64,000 bases of DNA from Zanthoxylum bungeanum (Eukaryota > Streptophyta > Magnoliopsida > Sapindales > Rutaceae). Below the pieces are notes generated by a model that saw only the letters and a list, made by a program, of their open reading frames with translations, did no database searches and had not been told where the DNA came from. Every line of letters starts with the position of its first letter. The first letter of the stretch is position 1. The translations under genes were made by a program, and so were the position numbers. Positions 1 through 12,091 of this stretch are shown one piece after another. Location: assembly GCA_019454045.1 (NCBI GenBank), contig SKCR01033665.1, forward strand, positions 248,001 through 312,000, in the 5' to 3' direction.

Positions 1-527
1 TATCAATTGGACATAAATTTTCCTATCGGTAATTTTTCCTGTAAAATTTCAGCTGACTAGGTAATATCTTCTAATCTCTTTTGTGTATACATAGTGTGAA
101 CTTTTTAATTTTGTATGTTATTTTTGTAGGGAAAAGCACAAGCAAAGCATTTTAAGACAGAAAGAATTATGTTTGGCAATCAAAGATGAGAAACAATTCA
201 TTAGCGATGGCTGAATAAGGAATGAAATCTTAAGACAAATCCTAATGAATTTATACTACGCGAGTGGCGTATTGCATACACAATTCCGTTGCCTTAATTA
301 TTGCTTTGATTCGCTTTTCTTTTGGAATTATCTTTATTTTCGTAGACAGGATCCAGACTTTTTGACCTTTCACGATTCATTTTGTTATTTAGCTAACAAG
401 CTTCCTCTGGAAGATACTTGTGCTATTATTTTATTCACCCTTTTCAGGTACTATAAATTCAGCCCGTCATTGCACTTTTGAAGGCATCCTGATTTGAAAA
501 AAAAAAAAAAAAAGAAATACATAAAAA

Positions 528-1151
528 ATGGAAGCCACTTCAAGAAGACGAGTTGAAAACATCTGTGTGTTTTGCGGTAGTAGTAGTATGTTGGTACTAA
601 ACCACAATACATAGAAGCAGCACAGGAATTGGGTCGAGTCTTAGCCGCAAGGAATATACACTTAATATATGGCGGAGGCAATCTTGGACTTATGGGGATT
701 GTATCAAAGGCGTACAGGAAGGAGGCAGTCATGTTTTGGGAATCGTACCAAAACCCTTGGCAGAGGCTAACCTTATTGGATCATCAAACGGAGAGGAACT
801 GATCGTAAGGTATGTCTGAACGACTGGTAGAAATGATTAACCGTTCTGATGCTTTTATTGCTTTGCCAGGTGGCTTGGGCACATTGGAGGAAATTTTTAT
901 TGTACTATCTTGGGCGAACCTAAACATACACCAGAAACCAATTGGGCTGTACAACGTTGATGGGTTTTATGATTTTCTTTGTGTGTTTCTTGATGATGCT
1001 CGGAGAGAAATGGGTTCGTGTCGAAACCTATGAAAGAACTCTCTTCACTGCCAGAACTGCTCCGGATCTAATTGACCAACTCGTAGCTTATGAACCACAA
1101 GTTGACCCTCTCCTTTCCAAGATAAAATGGTCCGAGGACGATCGTGGGTAG
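528..1151 (+). pseudogene. LOG-like cytokinin riboside 5'-monophosphate phosphoribohydrolase, decayed retro-captured copy 1
   Basis: The family releases free-base cytokinins from cytokinin nucleotides in the cytosol. The start matches the second copy (57832), with an ATG after a run of A. Family motifs are readable in pieces: CVFCG near the start (broken by a local rearrangement at about 578-592), [10 protein letters not shown] at about 666-698, and [10 protein letters not shown], the PGGxGTxxE nucleotide-binding signature, at about 864-895. The C-terminal part to the TAG at 1149-1151 is readable only in another frame. Against copy 2 there are at least four small indels: near 580, a lost base near 711, lost bases near 808, and extra bases near 1003. 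No introns interrupt it, although plant LOG genes normally have several, which points to capture from a spliced transcript. It cannot encode a full enzyme. Confidence 0.85.
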
Positions 1152-1703
1152 AGACGTCGAATTAATCTGGATCTTAACCTGTAATTTCCTGTAGAATTTC
1201 AACTAACCAGGTATTATTTTCTAAACTCTTCTTCTACTGTTTAAGACATTGGGGACAATGTCTCATTTAGGTTTGGGGGTGAGGTATAGTTAATAGTACT
1301 TGTTTGTATTGTGTTTTTATTTTTAGTCCAAAATTTTTCGAAAAATACAAAAAAAAAAATTGAAAAATTTTCAAAAATTACAAAAATATTTTGCTTTTTT
1401 TTTGTGTTTTTATTTTAACTAAAAAGGTGAATTGGTAAGAAATAGCCGAGTAAGGAGTTTCCACTCTTGAGACGTATTTCAAACCATTTATTTCGAAATA
1501 AGTTAATTTTTGTTTATTTCCTTTTGAATTATTTAATTTGTGAATTCTCCATAATACTGACTAAAATGAATCTTCATATGCTCATTTGACAGGTATTATC
1601 AACATACATAGTAACATACAGACATGAGCTGTAATGTAATTGAAAAATTGTAATATTCCGTGCTATCTAGTTAATTGGAGGAAGCATCTCTAAATAGTGA
1701 TGG

Positions 1704-1736
<33 letters not shown>

Positions 1737-2556
1737 ATGATATATAAAAAAATAAAGTATCTAAGATCCGGGTTATTAAGTCTGTAAGGGTGTTTTAACA
1801 CCAGTGCCCTAAAACCAACTGGTTTGGGAGTCATTGGCCCAAAGCTCGTTACATGGATCGAAGATACTGCAAAAAAATATATTCATATCTGAAGTCTGAG
1901 TAATTAAGTTCGTAGGGGTGTCTTAACACCTGGTGCCTAAAGCCAACTGGTTTGGGAGTCACCAACCCAAAGCTCGCTACATAGATGGAAGATATTGTAT
2001 ATAAATAAAAAAAGAGAAAACAAAAAATCAAAGAAAAAATCAGAAAAATCAGAAAATTTATTCCATTACTACAAAAAGGTGTGAAATCTAATAGAACTTT
2101 AGGACAAAAATATTACTCTCTTATCAACTGCACTTATGACTGTTGTGGGCAAAAAATGAGTTGTTAATATTTGTTGACTGTGTATATGAAGAATGGTAAA
2201 AATAATCGGAGAAGTTACTTATTAGTAATTTAGAATGAAACAAACAACTAGTAACTTGTAGTAGAAGTTTCACCTGATTAGTTACTAACTTATTCTCTTT
2301 TCGCTTGTCTTTTTGCTTTTGTGTGCATTATTTTTAATACCTTTTTACTTTTGTAAAATGTTTGTGGGTATCATTGCTGTAAACCCTCACGAGACTACAA
2401 CTCGTCCACTAGGGACACCTGGGGGTTTAAAGGCTTGTTGCATATGCTAAATGCAACCGTGATCCCTACGAAAATGGTTTAGTTAAATTTTATTATGTAT
2501 ATCCATTTTGTATTTTGCTCGAGGACTAGCAAAATGTTAGGTTTGGGGGGGTGATG
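1152..2556 (+). other. 3' internal tail of LOG-carrying element, copy 1
   Basis: Non-coding. It contains ACATTGGGGACAATGT (an inverted repeat) followed by TTTAGGTTTGGGGGTGAGG at about 1243-1286, which resembles the internal purine-rich signal of Athila/Calypso elements. An A-tract follows (about 1707-1733), then two tandem versions of a roughly 130-bp module (about 1756-1862 and 1890-1995). Each module has a GGTGT...ACACC hairpin and a CCAACTGG core. The tail ends in the polypurine tract before the LTR. The same order occurs at 4779-5948 and 58470-59815. Confidence 0.8.
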
Positions 2557-4778
2557 TGATGAGTATTTATTATCACTATTTCTCTCATTTAATCTAATAT
2601 TTTGTATAGTTCTTGAGTTTTGTGAATGTTTTGATGAGTGTTTTGTTGTGTTATTTTGTAGATAAATAAAGTTTGGAAAGCACTGGAGGCAATTTGAGGC
2701 AAAACCGGACAAAAATGCGTCAACAGGGATATTTTCGTCTCTCAACGTCGCGACGCTGGAACACTGCGCGCCGCGACGCCCAGCGTGCGCCGAATCTGCT
2801 AACATGCGCCGGGTCCACAAATTCAGAATCTGAGAAAAGTTGACTTTGCTAAAATGCGCCGTGCCACGTGTCACCATCACAACGAATCTGCTAACGTGCG
2901 CCGTGCCATGTGTCAACATCATATGCTGCCGACACTTTGACTTGACACGTGTCGCCTTGTCATCAGCCATGTCAGCGGTCAACGAGTCAACTCGCCATGT
3001 GTCACGCCACGTCATCAGCACGTCACAAGGTCAACCAAGTCAACTTGACACCTCAGCATCAGCCAATCACCGCGTGACACGTGTCGCCACGTGTCGCAAT
3101 CCTATTGTGCCGACAATTGCAACACACGCCAACACACGCCAGCGCCACGTCATCGCCACATCAGCGCCACGTCATCGCCACATCAGCATGACGTCATCAA
3201 TGACGTCATCACAATAATTGAGTCTTAGCCGCCTTGCCACGTGTCGCTTCAACAGTCAGCCGCCATGCCACGTGTCGCCTTCTCATCGTGCCACGTCAAC
3301 CAAATAGTGAAAAATCCAGCGTCGCGACGCTGAGGGCTTGGCGTCGCGACGCTGAAACAGTGAAAAATATTTCTATAAATACTGCGCGAATTTTCAGAAT
3401 TTAGACACCTCTCTCTCTTGATTTCTCTCTCTAGAGAGAGTTTATCTCTCTAGAATTTTTATTTTTATTTTTATTTTTAGTTTTTTTATTTATTTATTTG
3501 TAATTTATTTTTATTACCATTTGTAATAATAGTAATTTAATTTTTACTTTTTACTTTTTACAGTTTTTACTATTCATGAGAAAGTAATTTCCCAGCTAGG
3601 GTGAAAGGTAATTCTTTTACTGTTACTATTTAGATTAATCTCCTTAAAAATAATATATTAACTATTTAAAATTCTGATTAATAAAGGAATACCGCTATAT
3701 TGGTCGGTTGGTATATTTATTTTCTGTTAGTTTGAACCTGATTAATCAAGGATACCGCCAGATTGGTCGGTTTATAAATTTATTTTGGTACCGCCTTTAT
3801 GGCTGGATTATGGACAATATTACCGCCTATATGGCTGGTTGGACTTAATTGGACTTAATCAGGATACCGCCAGATTGGTCGGTTGGTTAAATAATTTATA
3901 AGTTTATATATTATTTTATGGGAGATATCTAAATTAGTAGTAGTAAAAGTAATTCCTTTTACCTTAGCATTTTATTTTATTGTAATTTACTTTTTAGCAT
4001 TTTTTTTATGTCTTTTAATTTTATGTTTTTACTAGTTATAATTATGTGTTAGTTTTTCTAAGGTTGTGATGAATTTCAATATCACCGGTTTATAAGGGTT
4101 AGATTATAGTTTGGGTAATATAATGATTTATTTATTGAGTCTTAATCTTAATGCTTTTTATTAACCGATCACTAATAAAATTGATTAGGTAAACTTAAAA
4201 TGAACTAGACATAGAGATTTTAAGTTTAAAACCTTAGACTCAATAGCCAACGATCTTCCTTGAGGATAGATAACCCTTTAATAGATTTCCTTACAGGATA
4301 GGAATATACCTGTCGGGCGAGGGTAGCCATAAATTGGAACTTAATCTTAATGAATCCAGATAATGTGGTTGACATAGGAATATGGTTCAATTGGGTTATA
4401 CTGGGTATTTGTGTCTGACCATCGACAGATGCTTTCGCATAATTTCGTGTTCCAGGTTAATAAATCATTGTATTTCCTAACTATAAAATAATCACTTCAT
4501 CTTTATAATGATATTGGAATAAATCACAACCCTAGATCTTTGTGTCTTTTGTTATTTTCCTTAGTATTTTCTTTTGTCCTTTTATTTATTTATTTGCAAA
4601 GCCACACTCAACCAAACAAAAAACAATCTCTCTCTTATCCATTTAATTAGATATTTGTAATTAAATAGATTCAACAATTAATAACAACAGTAGGAAATAA
4701 GTCCTCGTGGGATCGATATTTTTATACTACTTGAACGATACGTGCGCTTGCGTTATACGTGTGTGTTTACGCCGGTCA
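2557..4778 (+). repeat. 3' LTR of LOG-carrying element copy 1
   Basis: 2,222 bp beginning TGATGAGT and ending GCCGGTCA. It aligns along its length with the LTR pair at 52599-54744 and 59816-62052. U3 holds the ACGT-motif cluster (about 2740-3352), a TATA box lies at 3374, and a CT-rich initiator-like stretch follows (3411-3455). Then come a row of ACCGCC...GGTCGGT units (about 3690-3880) and a conserved 3' end shared by all LTRs of this family, including 5949-7858 and the reversed fragment at 12092. Confidence 0.93.
2740..3381 (+). promoter_or_regulatory. LTR U3 promoter: dense ACGT-core (bZIP-type) motif cluster plus TATA box
   Basis: Between about 2860 and 3300 I count about fourteen ACGT cores. 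Most are CCACGTGTC or ACACGTGTC (G-box/ABRE type) or CCACGTCA, plus two perfect TGACGTCAT palindromes at about 3189-3209. The 14-bp palindrome AGCGTCGCGACGCT and its variants flank the cluster (about 2743, 3318-3331, 3341-3352). A TATA box, TATAAAT, begins at 3374. Such motifs are bound by plant bZIP factors in abscisic acid, light and stress responses; responsiveness here is inferred from the motifs only. Confidence 0.75.
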
Positions 4779-5948
4779 ATCAAAAAACAAAAATTAGTAT
4801 TTTTGTGTTTTTAACTTGATTAATCAGGTGAAATTGGTGAGAGATAGCTGTGTAAGGAGTTTCAATTACTGATACGTATCTCAAACTTATTTCGGAACAA
4901 GTTAATTTTTTTTTATTTCCTTTTGAATTATTTAATTTGTGAATTCTCCATAAAACTGACTAAAATGAATCTTCATATGCTCAGTTGGTAGGAATTATCA
5001 ACATACATGGTAACATACGGACATGAGTAGTAATTGACGAGTTTTTAATATTCAGTGCTCTGGTTTTATTGGAGGAAGCATCTTAAAAAAGCGATGGGAT
5101 GAAAAAAAAAAGAAAAAAGAGAAAAAAACGAAAAAAAAAAAAGAAAAAAAAAACGTCTGAGATCCGAGTTATTAAGTCTGTAAGGGTGTCTTAACACCTA
5201 GTGCCCTAAAGCCAACTGGTTTGGGAGTCACTGGCCCAAAGCTCGTTACATGGATCGAAGATGTTTCCAATATATATAATATATATATATATATATTATA
5301 TATACGGAAGTCTGAGTAATTAAGTCTGTAGGGGTGTCTTAACACCTAGTGCCCTAAGGCCAACTGGTTTGGGAGTCACTGACCCAAAGCTCGCTACATA
5401 GATGGAAGATATTGTAATATAAAAAAAAAATTCAAAAATCAAAGAAAAAATCAGAAGAATTATTTTATTGCTAAAAAAAGGTGTGAATTCTGATAAAACT
5501 TTAGGACAAAAATATTACTCTCTTCTCAACTACACTTGTGACTATTGTGGGCAAAATGATTTGAATAATATTTTGTTGCCTGTGTATATGAAGAATGGTA
5601 AAAATAATCGGAGAATTTACTTATTCGGTAATTTAGAAAGAAAGAAAACAACTACTAACTTGGAGTAGAAGTTTCACCTGTTTAGTCACTAACTTCTCTT
5701 TTCTTTTGTATTTTTTCTTTTGTGTGCATTAGTTTTACTACCTTTTTACTTTTATCAAACGTTTATGGGTATCGTTGTTGTAAGCTCTCACGAGACTACA
5801 ACTCGTCCACTAGGGACACCTAGGGGTTTAAAGGCTTGTTGCATACGCTAAATGCAATCATGATCCCTAAGAAAGTGGCTTAGTTTAATTTTAATTATTT
5901 ATTATATTGTTTTGCTCGAGGACTAGCAAAATATTAGGTTTGGGGGTG
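4779..5948 (+). mobile_element. 3' internal tail of a related LTR element (element B)
   Basis: Matches the post-LOG tail of the LOG-carrying elements but is clearly diverged. It has the same A-rich tract (about 5101-5155), the two hairpin modules (about 5163-5262 and 5310-5406), the CTAGGGACACCTAGGG hairpin near 5811 and a polypurine tract running into the LTR at 5949. A 66-codon reading frame at 5468-5668 contains a CxxC pair (CDYCGQ). The LOG-carrying copies have the same stretch broken by stops, so I do not call it a gene. The left part is replaced by the inserted LTR ending at 4778, so it is unknown whether B ever carried LOG. Confidence 0.75.
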
Positions 5949-7858
5949 TGATGAGTGGTAATTATATCACTATTTCCCACTCATTTAACCTAATATCTTA
6001 TAAAGTTTCTCGGGTTTTGTGAATGTTTTGATATGTTTTACTTTATTTTGCAGATAAAATAAAATTGGGACTTAATGAAATCATTTAGGATGAAATATGG
6101 GTCAAATAAGGGCAAAAACTGGACTTGACATTTGGATTTTGGAGATTGGAAACTTGAAAGGGCGTTCTAACGAAGTATAGTTTCGGAAATTCTAGCTTTG
6201 TGTAACTGTCGTATTTGGGCAATAACTCTTTACTCCGATATCGGATTGAGGTGATTCAAGTTCCAGATTAAAGAAGACTTAAAGATCTCCAACTTTGAAG
6301 AATAAAATAATTTTGAAATCTGAAGATTTCATGACCGAAATTGATGAAACATCCGTAATTGTGTTATGTGTAATTATTAAAATCATTTTCAAAGCAAAAA
6401 ACATAAATAAATAAATAAAAATAAAAAATTGTCAAACTTCCACTAAATATACTTGCATGTTTCGTGGAGGATTTGGTGCCATGTTTGGTGCCATGTTTGG
6501 TGCCATGTTTGATGCCATGTTTGGTGCCATGTTTGATGGAGCAATTGGTGGATAAATTGGTGGAAGCCTTTAGATTTTCATATAAATACCAAGTCATTTC
6601 ATTCGTATTTCTCATGCTTTCCTTAGGTTTTTGTAAGGAATTTAAGGATTGCATCTTGTTTGTTAATTTTTTTTAATTTAAATTATGTATTTTTATTTTC
6701 AGAAATAGTAGTAGTTTATTTTATTTTATTTTATTTTCTTTTATGTTTTGTAGTTAGATTTCCGCTGGGGGAAGGGTGAAGCTTTTATTATTTTAGTTTA
6801 GATCAATCTCCCTTAATTATAATATGAAAATTATAATTTAAATTAAAGGATTACCGCCTTAATGGCTGGTTATATTTATTTGACATAATGTGACACCGCC
6901 TATATGGTCGATTTTTAGGTGACAGATGATTACCGCCTATATGGTTGGTTAATGGACAAATAATAACACCGCCTTTATGGTCGGTTGGACTTAATTGAAA
7001 ATCTGACTTAATGAGGATACCGCCTGTATGGTCGGTTGATAATATCGCTGATAATTTCTATATTATAATAAAGGAGATTTCTAAATTAGAAATGGTAAAG
7101 GTGGATCCCCTAACCCCAGTATTTTATTTTTATTCTAGGGAAGTGATGAAACACAATATTAACAAGCTTAATAATTGATTTAATAATATTATGGGTAATT
7201 CTTTAGTTTGTTTATTGAATCTTAAGCCTAATATTTCTTGTTGCCTGATCACCAATAAGATTGATGTGGTAAACTTAAAATGAACTTGGAAAATGGATTT
7301 TAGGTTTCAGCTTTAGATTCAATAGCTCACGATCTTCCTTGAGGATATATAACCCTTTAATAGATTTCCTTACAGGATAGGAATATACATATCTGGCGTG
7401 GGTAGCCATAATTGGAACTTGAACTTAATGAATTCAGATAACTTGGTTAACATAGGAATATGATTATTGAGTTATACTGGGTATTTGTGGCTGACCATTG
7501 GAAGAGGCTTTTGCATATCTTCGTGTTCCAGGTTAGCAAACTGATTTATTACACATATATAAGAGAATCAATTCATCATTAGAATAATATTGTGTGGAAT
7601 CATGACCTTAGATATTTATGTCTTTTGTTTATTTTCCTTAGTATTTTTTTTTATATTTTATTTATTTATTTATTTAGAAAATCCATATTCAACCAACCAA
7701 AAGTAATCATTCCCTTCTCCATTTAATTAGATACATGTAAATAAATAGAATCAATAATTAATAACAATAGTAGAAATTAAGTCCTCGTGGGATCGATATT
7801 TTTATACAACTTGAACGATACGTGCGCTTGCGTTATACGTGTGTGATCATGTCGGTCA
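5949..7858 (+). repeat. 3' LTR of element B with a different U3
   Basis: 1,910 bp starting TGATGAGTGGTA and ending GTCGGTCA. Its start and its R/U5 part match the LOG-family LTRs, including the row of ACCGCC...GGTCGGT units (6851-7040) and the conserved end. U3 between about 6060 and 6600 is unrelated: it lacks the ACGT cluster and instead has five or six 12-bp units of the GTGCCATGTTTG type (about 6474-6538). A TATA box, CATATAAATACC, lies near 6578. Confidence 0.88.
6474..6538 (+). repeat. 12-bp tandem repeats (GTGCCATGTTTG type) in U3
   Basis: Five to six near-identical units, alternating GGTGCC and GATGCC, lie about 45 bp upstream of the LTR TATA box. They create open reading frames in both strands purely through the 12-bp period. 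No counterpart is seen in the other LTRs of the family in this window. Confidence 0.85.
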
Positions 7859-8610
7859 CATACGGCTGTCACACTTCCAGTGACCCCGTTTGCCACAGTT
7901 TAGGCAGACATCTTGGGATATGTCCTTTGTCTTCCCAGAAGACTGTGACGATTTTGCCTTTGCCCTTTTTCTTCACACCCTTAGAAGCCTTCGGCTAAAC
8001 CTTGGCCTTCCGGGATGTAGAAGCAAGATGCGACTTGCGCTTCTTGCCCTTTCAGAAGCTCTAGCTCTTCCTCATTGAGGATAGCCATTAACTCTCCAAG
8101 AGTTTGCTCTTGGTTCATGATGAACCCGCCCCAGCATTCGGGCAGAGACTGTAAGATCAAATCTATAGAAGTCTCGGCCTCGTAGGCAATGCCCAGCTAA
8201 CCTATATGTTCGATGTCTGTAATCATCTACGACATCTAGTGCTCGAAAGATGTCTCTGACATACACGAGCAAAATAGCTTCTTTTGCAATTCATACTTCT
8301 GAGATCTAAGATTAGATCTGTGAAGGTCCTTCAATTTCAACATCATTCTATAAGGATCCAATCCTTTGTTCTGACGAAGAGATTAAGGTGTCATTGCAGC
8401 AAACATGACAGATTGAACACTAAAGTTTTCATCACAATGAGTCTTCCAAAGCTCATGCTCTACTATTTCCTCAACTCCGGGCTCATGCCCGAGAGGTTTC
8501 CTTATTACATAGAGTAACTTCTTGGCTTCCAGGACTATCCTGAGATTCAATTCCCAATCTGAAAATTTACGCCGTTAAAGACATTTTCACCTAGGATTAT
8601 ATTCTTTTAC
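7859..8610 (-). pseudogene. Ty1/copia gag fragment
   Basis: Reading leftwards, the translation first gives a gag segment with the NLRIVLEAKKLLYVI-type motif (about 8500-8570). It continues with DLILQSLPECWGGFIMN (about 8115-8165), the usual copia gag core, and ends in a CX2CX4HX4C-like zinc knuckle beginning CLNCGKRGHW (about 7875-7910). Frames change several times, so it is non-functional. Everything downstream of the knuckle is missing, cut by the LTR that ends at 7858. It is collinear with the gag of the complete copia element at 34320-44241. Confidence 0.8.
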
Positions 8611-10910
8611 GCTAATCTATCAGCTATATTGATTGTTGTAGTCCAACTATCCAATCAATAATTTCGGGTACAATAAAATGTAATGATTACTATAGTCCAA
8701 CTATATAATCAACTATAAATGATCGGTTACATTCAAATGTAATTATTACTGTAGTCCAACTATATAACCAACTACAAATGAAGTTGTTTGAATACAGTCC
8801 AACTATTTAAAGAAAGCAATATTCAATATTAGTCCAACTAATATATTTATAACAACGATAAATTAAAATTAAAAGAGCGCGTATTGGCAAGTATCTAAAC
8901 GAAATTACAAATTTAATACTAGCCTCCCACTATTTTTCGGCGAGCCTCTAACCCTCTGTGGAGTACTTGGGAAACCTAGTTTCCTAGTGGGCTAGGATCC
9001 CGTTAAATAACACACAACCTTGACTTTGGACAACAAGTTGTATGAAACTTAACTAGGTAGATCTCTAAGATCAATTGGATCTCATCCAATTCCTAGATCC
9101 AGTAGGTGGACCTCCAAGTCCGAAACATATATCCAATATATTTCCTAACATTTTCCTCTGAATCAACTAAGCCTTGGCTTTAGCTCAACAAACTTAATGA
9201 TTCCAGTTAAGCGGGACCCATTGACAGTGGGAAAGCTTCGTAATCCACGTCGATGAACTAGAAGTGACCTTGACTTTGGCCAACAAGTCACAACCGCCCA
9301 AGACATGCGATATAGAACAAAGCTTTCGTGGTTCAAACACATCCGCGATGGACAAAGGTCTTGAATTTGGCCAACAAACCAATGCCAATCTTGGATCTTG
9401 AGAGAGAACCACTCAATGGAAGGAAAAACGCTTAATATTGAATGAGGGTTTTTCACGTAAATTGGCAACCAATTTATTATCTTTGATTAGGTCTCATCAT
9501 ACAGCCTTAAGCATGCATTCTAAAAGCATAATAAGGCGCGATATAAATTAATAATGATATGCGGATGGATATATAACAAACTTTGTTCCTAGAACAAATC
9601 TCTCTCTTTCCTCTCTCCTGTTAGCATTATTCTTACTTCTACCCAATTACATAATACTTCTAATGAAACATCATTTACATTGAGGGGAATTGGTGAGAAG
9701 AGAAATACAATGAGAAAAGAGGTAATAGGCTGGACATGCAGGTCCAATTTAATAAATTCAAAATTTATTACAATAATTTCCAAAATTGCCCTCACCCTTC
9801 TAATATCCTTCCGATATACATTATTCATACAATACATCCATGTATTCACACAAAGCATGTTATTCAATCAATCTAATCCAATTAATTAATCTTTGAATTA
9901 ATGACCATCCAATGTTCAATCAATGATTTGATTTGCGCGAGACCAACTCGTTTAAGAATAAATACTCAAAGTACGTATTCTTGAATTATATCGAACTATA
10001 ATTTTTAAATCCAATTTAATTTTTATTCAATACTAATTCTAATTTAATTCCAAATTAAATAATTACCCTTATTTATGTGCCTTTTAGACTTAGATTTTAA
10101 ATCCAATCTTTATGGGCCTCAAATGCCCAATTAGTATCCAGTACTATTCAATTAAAGTCCAATGGGCTTTCAATTAATTCTTTAGGCATGGGCTTTGGCC
10201 ATTATAGATCAAACCCAAGATGCCAAGGCCCAATAAGGAATCACCATTTGCCCAAAATCAATTTTGGCCCATTAGGCCCAATTAAATTATTAAAGGCCCA
10301 ATAATCATATTTCGACTTTATGGAAATGGTTTTAGGCCCAATTGGATCCAACCCAATTGTCCTAAACCAAACTTGGCCCAACCAAGCTCATTAAGCCCAA
10401 TTACAACAAATTAAATTAACGCATTATTCCAAATTACATATTAATTTAATTAAAGTGTAATTAACATAATTAATCAATTAATCTAATGTTTCCAAAACAC
10501 TAATTAATCCAATTAATCATGCTCAATATTTCCAATTCATGTCCAACATAAATTGAAGCAAAATCAATTCTAAAACATGCTATATAGCTCACGGAAAAGG
10601 CATATAAATTATCATGCAATTTGATTTCAATCCAATTAAATTAACCTCTAACATATATTTCATGCCAATTAACATATCTAATTGTCAAATTTCAAAATTA
10701 ACCATGAGCAATACTAGGGCATAAATTCGGCCATGCTAAGGAATTGGGGATTTTTGATCTAATCAATTTTTCTCAATTCCAACAATGTACAAATCCTATT
10801 CAACATCATATAAACATAACCCAACCATCAATTTAGGCAAATCAAGCTCCAAGCCAAAAAATCCCAAATTAAAATATATAAACCCTAGGTTCAAATCAAG
10901 CTTAGATCTC
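8611..10910 (-). other. Long non-coding leader of copia element C1
   Basis: About 2.3 kb between the primer site and gag (minus orientation). It aligns with about 39600-42147 of the complete copia relative. Recurrent features are AGTCCAACTAT-like repeats (8640-8830), several CTTGACTTTGGCCAACAA-like repeats (9015-9390) and many GGCCCAATT repeats (10100-10400). No long reading frame is shared between the two copies. Confidence 0.7.
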
Positions 10911-10922
10911 GCTCTGATACCA
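10911..10922 (-). other. Primer binding site, initiator tRNA-Met type
   Basis: On the minus strand the sequence is TGGTATCAGAGC, the 12-base complement of the 3' end of plant initiator tRNA-Met, one base from the LTR edge. It fixes the minus orientation of the copia element. Confidence 0.9.
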
Positions 10923-10923
10923 T

Positions 10924-12091
10924 TGTTAGTGTTCCTAGAACATGCCAAGAATATTTAAGAGTGATTCGTGTGTGAATATTCAAAGAAGTTGCAGAAAAAT
11001 ACTTACAAGGAGTGGATGTAGGATTTCAAAAATATTTTCGTTTCGGAAGCTCCAAGCTTTATGTTTTCATTCCAAACTCATGGGTGAATTTCCCTATCAC
11101 CATCTTTTGACTCCTTAATATGCTAGCAAGAACAAAAAATGAAAGAAAATTTTCTCCTCCAAGGAAGGAAACTTTCGGCCATGGTAGAGAAAAGAGAGAG
11201 AAGAGTTTTGTGTTTCGTTTTTCCAAAAACAATTACCAAAACCTTTTTCCAAAAAAATGTATATACTTATCCAAAAGTAAAAGTCAAAGTGTGTAATACA
11301 AGTTTCCAACAAAAATCCACCACAAACTTCTTTCACCAAAAAAGTGACTTATGATGAAAGTTGGTGGGCCCCATTTTAAATTCAAAATTCAAGTGGGCTT
11401 GCTCAACACACTTCGGGCTCGGGTTCGTTTAATCCGATTAAACGAATTTTACGTCGCGATGTAATTAAATCTAATTTAATTAAATAATAATGCCTAGCAA
11501 AATTATTGCGGAAGTCACTTACAAATTAATTCGTTTGCTTGAATTAAAATCCAATTTTAATTCCATATTGAAATCCGATTTCAATTAATATATCTATTAT
11601 TTTAGCTTATATTAATAAATTAAATAGAAAAATCTAATTTAACTATTTAATTTATTTTACCGATTAATTCCAAAATTAACAGCATTTTCTCTTCTCGACG
11701 AATTTAATCCCAGATAAATTATCGACGCAATTAACCCCAGATTAATTCTTTCTCTGATAATTAATCCCAGATTAATTCTCTTTCATAATTAATCCCAAAT
11801 TAATTATGTTCGAGTCAAATCTCATCGCTGAATCTTTGGGAAGCGACCCAAGAGATCCCTGGATATATTGGCAGTAAATATGGTCATCGGACTATCCGAA
11901 CACGCGCGTACCCGGTACCACGTTCTTATCGATTTACAAGACATGGTTGGCTTCTAGCAAACCATCGTGCCTACCCGATTCTCCATAAATATTCTTTAAA
12001 GGAATATATAATATTTATCAGGCGTAATATACTAGGTATTGCGTATTACTAGGAATATATAATCTTTATCGGATGTCAAATGCTAGACCTG
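10924..12091 (-). repeat. Truncated LTR of copia element C1
   Basis: Starts TGTTAGTG next to the primer site and aligns with the first 1.2 kb of the 2.08-kb LTRs at 34320 and 42162. Shared landmarks are the GTGGGCCCC block, the ACGAATTTT region and the GGGAAGCGACCC...GATCC block. It stops at 12091, where a reversed LTR end of the LOG-element family begins, so about 0.9 kb of the LTR is missing. Confidence 0.75.

Larger units (their letters stand above)
1..4778 (+). mobile_element. LOG-carrying non-autonomous LTR element, copy 1 (3' half only)
   Basis: The left edge of the window cuts this element. What remains matches, in order, the 3' half of the complete element at 52599-62052: leader of the LOG cassette, LOG-like gene, a tail with A-tract and repeated hairpin modules, a polypurine tract (about 2541-2556) and the 3' LTR (2557-4778). 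The 5' LTR, primer site and gag-like region lie outside the window. The base after the LTR starts sequence of a different but related element, so this copy probably inserted into that relative; the 5-bp target duplicate would be ATCAA at 4779-4783, which cannot be checked without the left flank. No protease, integrase or RT is visible. Confidence 0.85.

Noticed and set aside
245..481. 78-codon frame conserved with 57545-57793
   Set aside because: Conserved because the whole cassette leader is conserved; indels shift the frame and differences are not concentrated at third positions.
2479..3217. Overlapping reading frames of 125-180 codons on both strands in the LTR U3
   Set aside because: They arise from the repeated ACGT/CACGTG motif cluster, recur in every LTR copy with different lengths and have repeat-driven composition.
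3690..3880. CRISPR-like spaced repeats
   Set aside because: Short repeated units with irregular spacing inside a plant LTR; no cas genes and a eukaryotic context.
5468..5668. 66-codon frame with a CxxC pair in the tail of element B
   Set aside because: The same stretch in the other two elements (2070-2240, 59340-59530) has stops and shifts, so no coding constraint is visible.
6364..6676. Frames of 70 and 96 codons with repeating PCLVPCLV or KHGTKHGT
   Set aside because: Generated by the 12-bp tandem repeats in U3 of element B.
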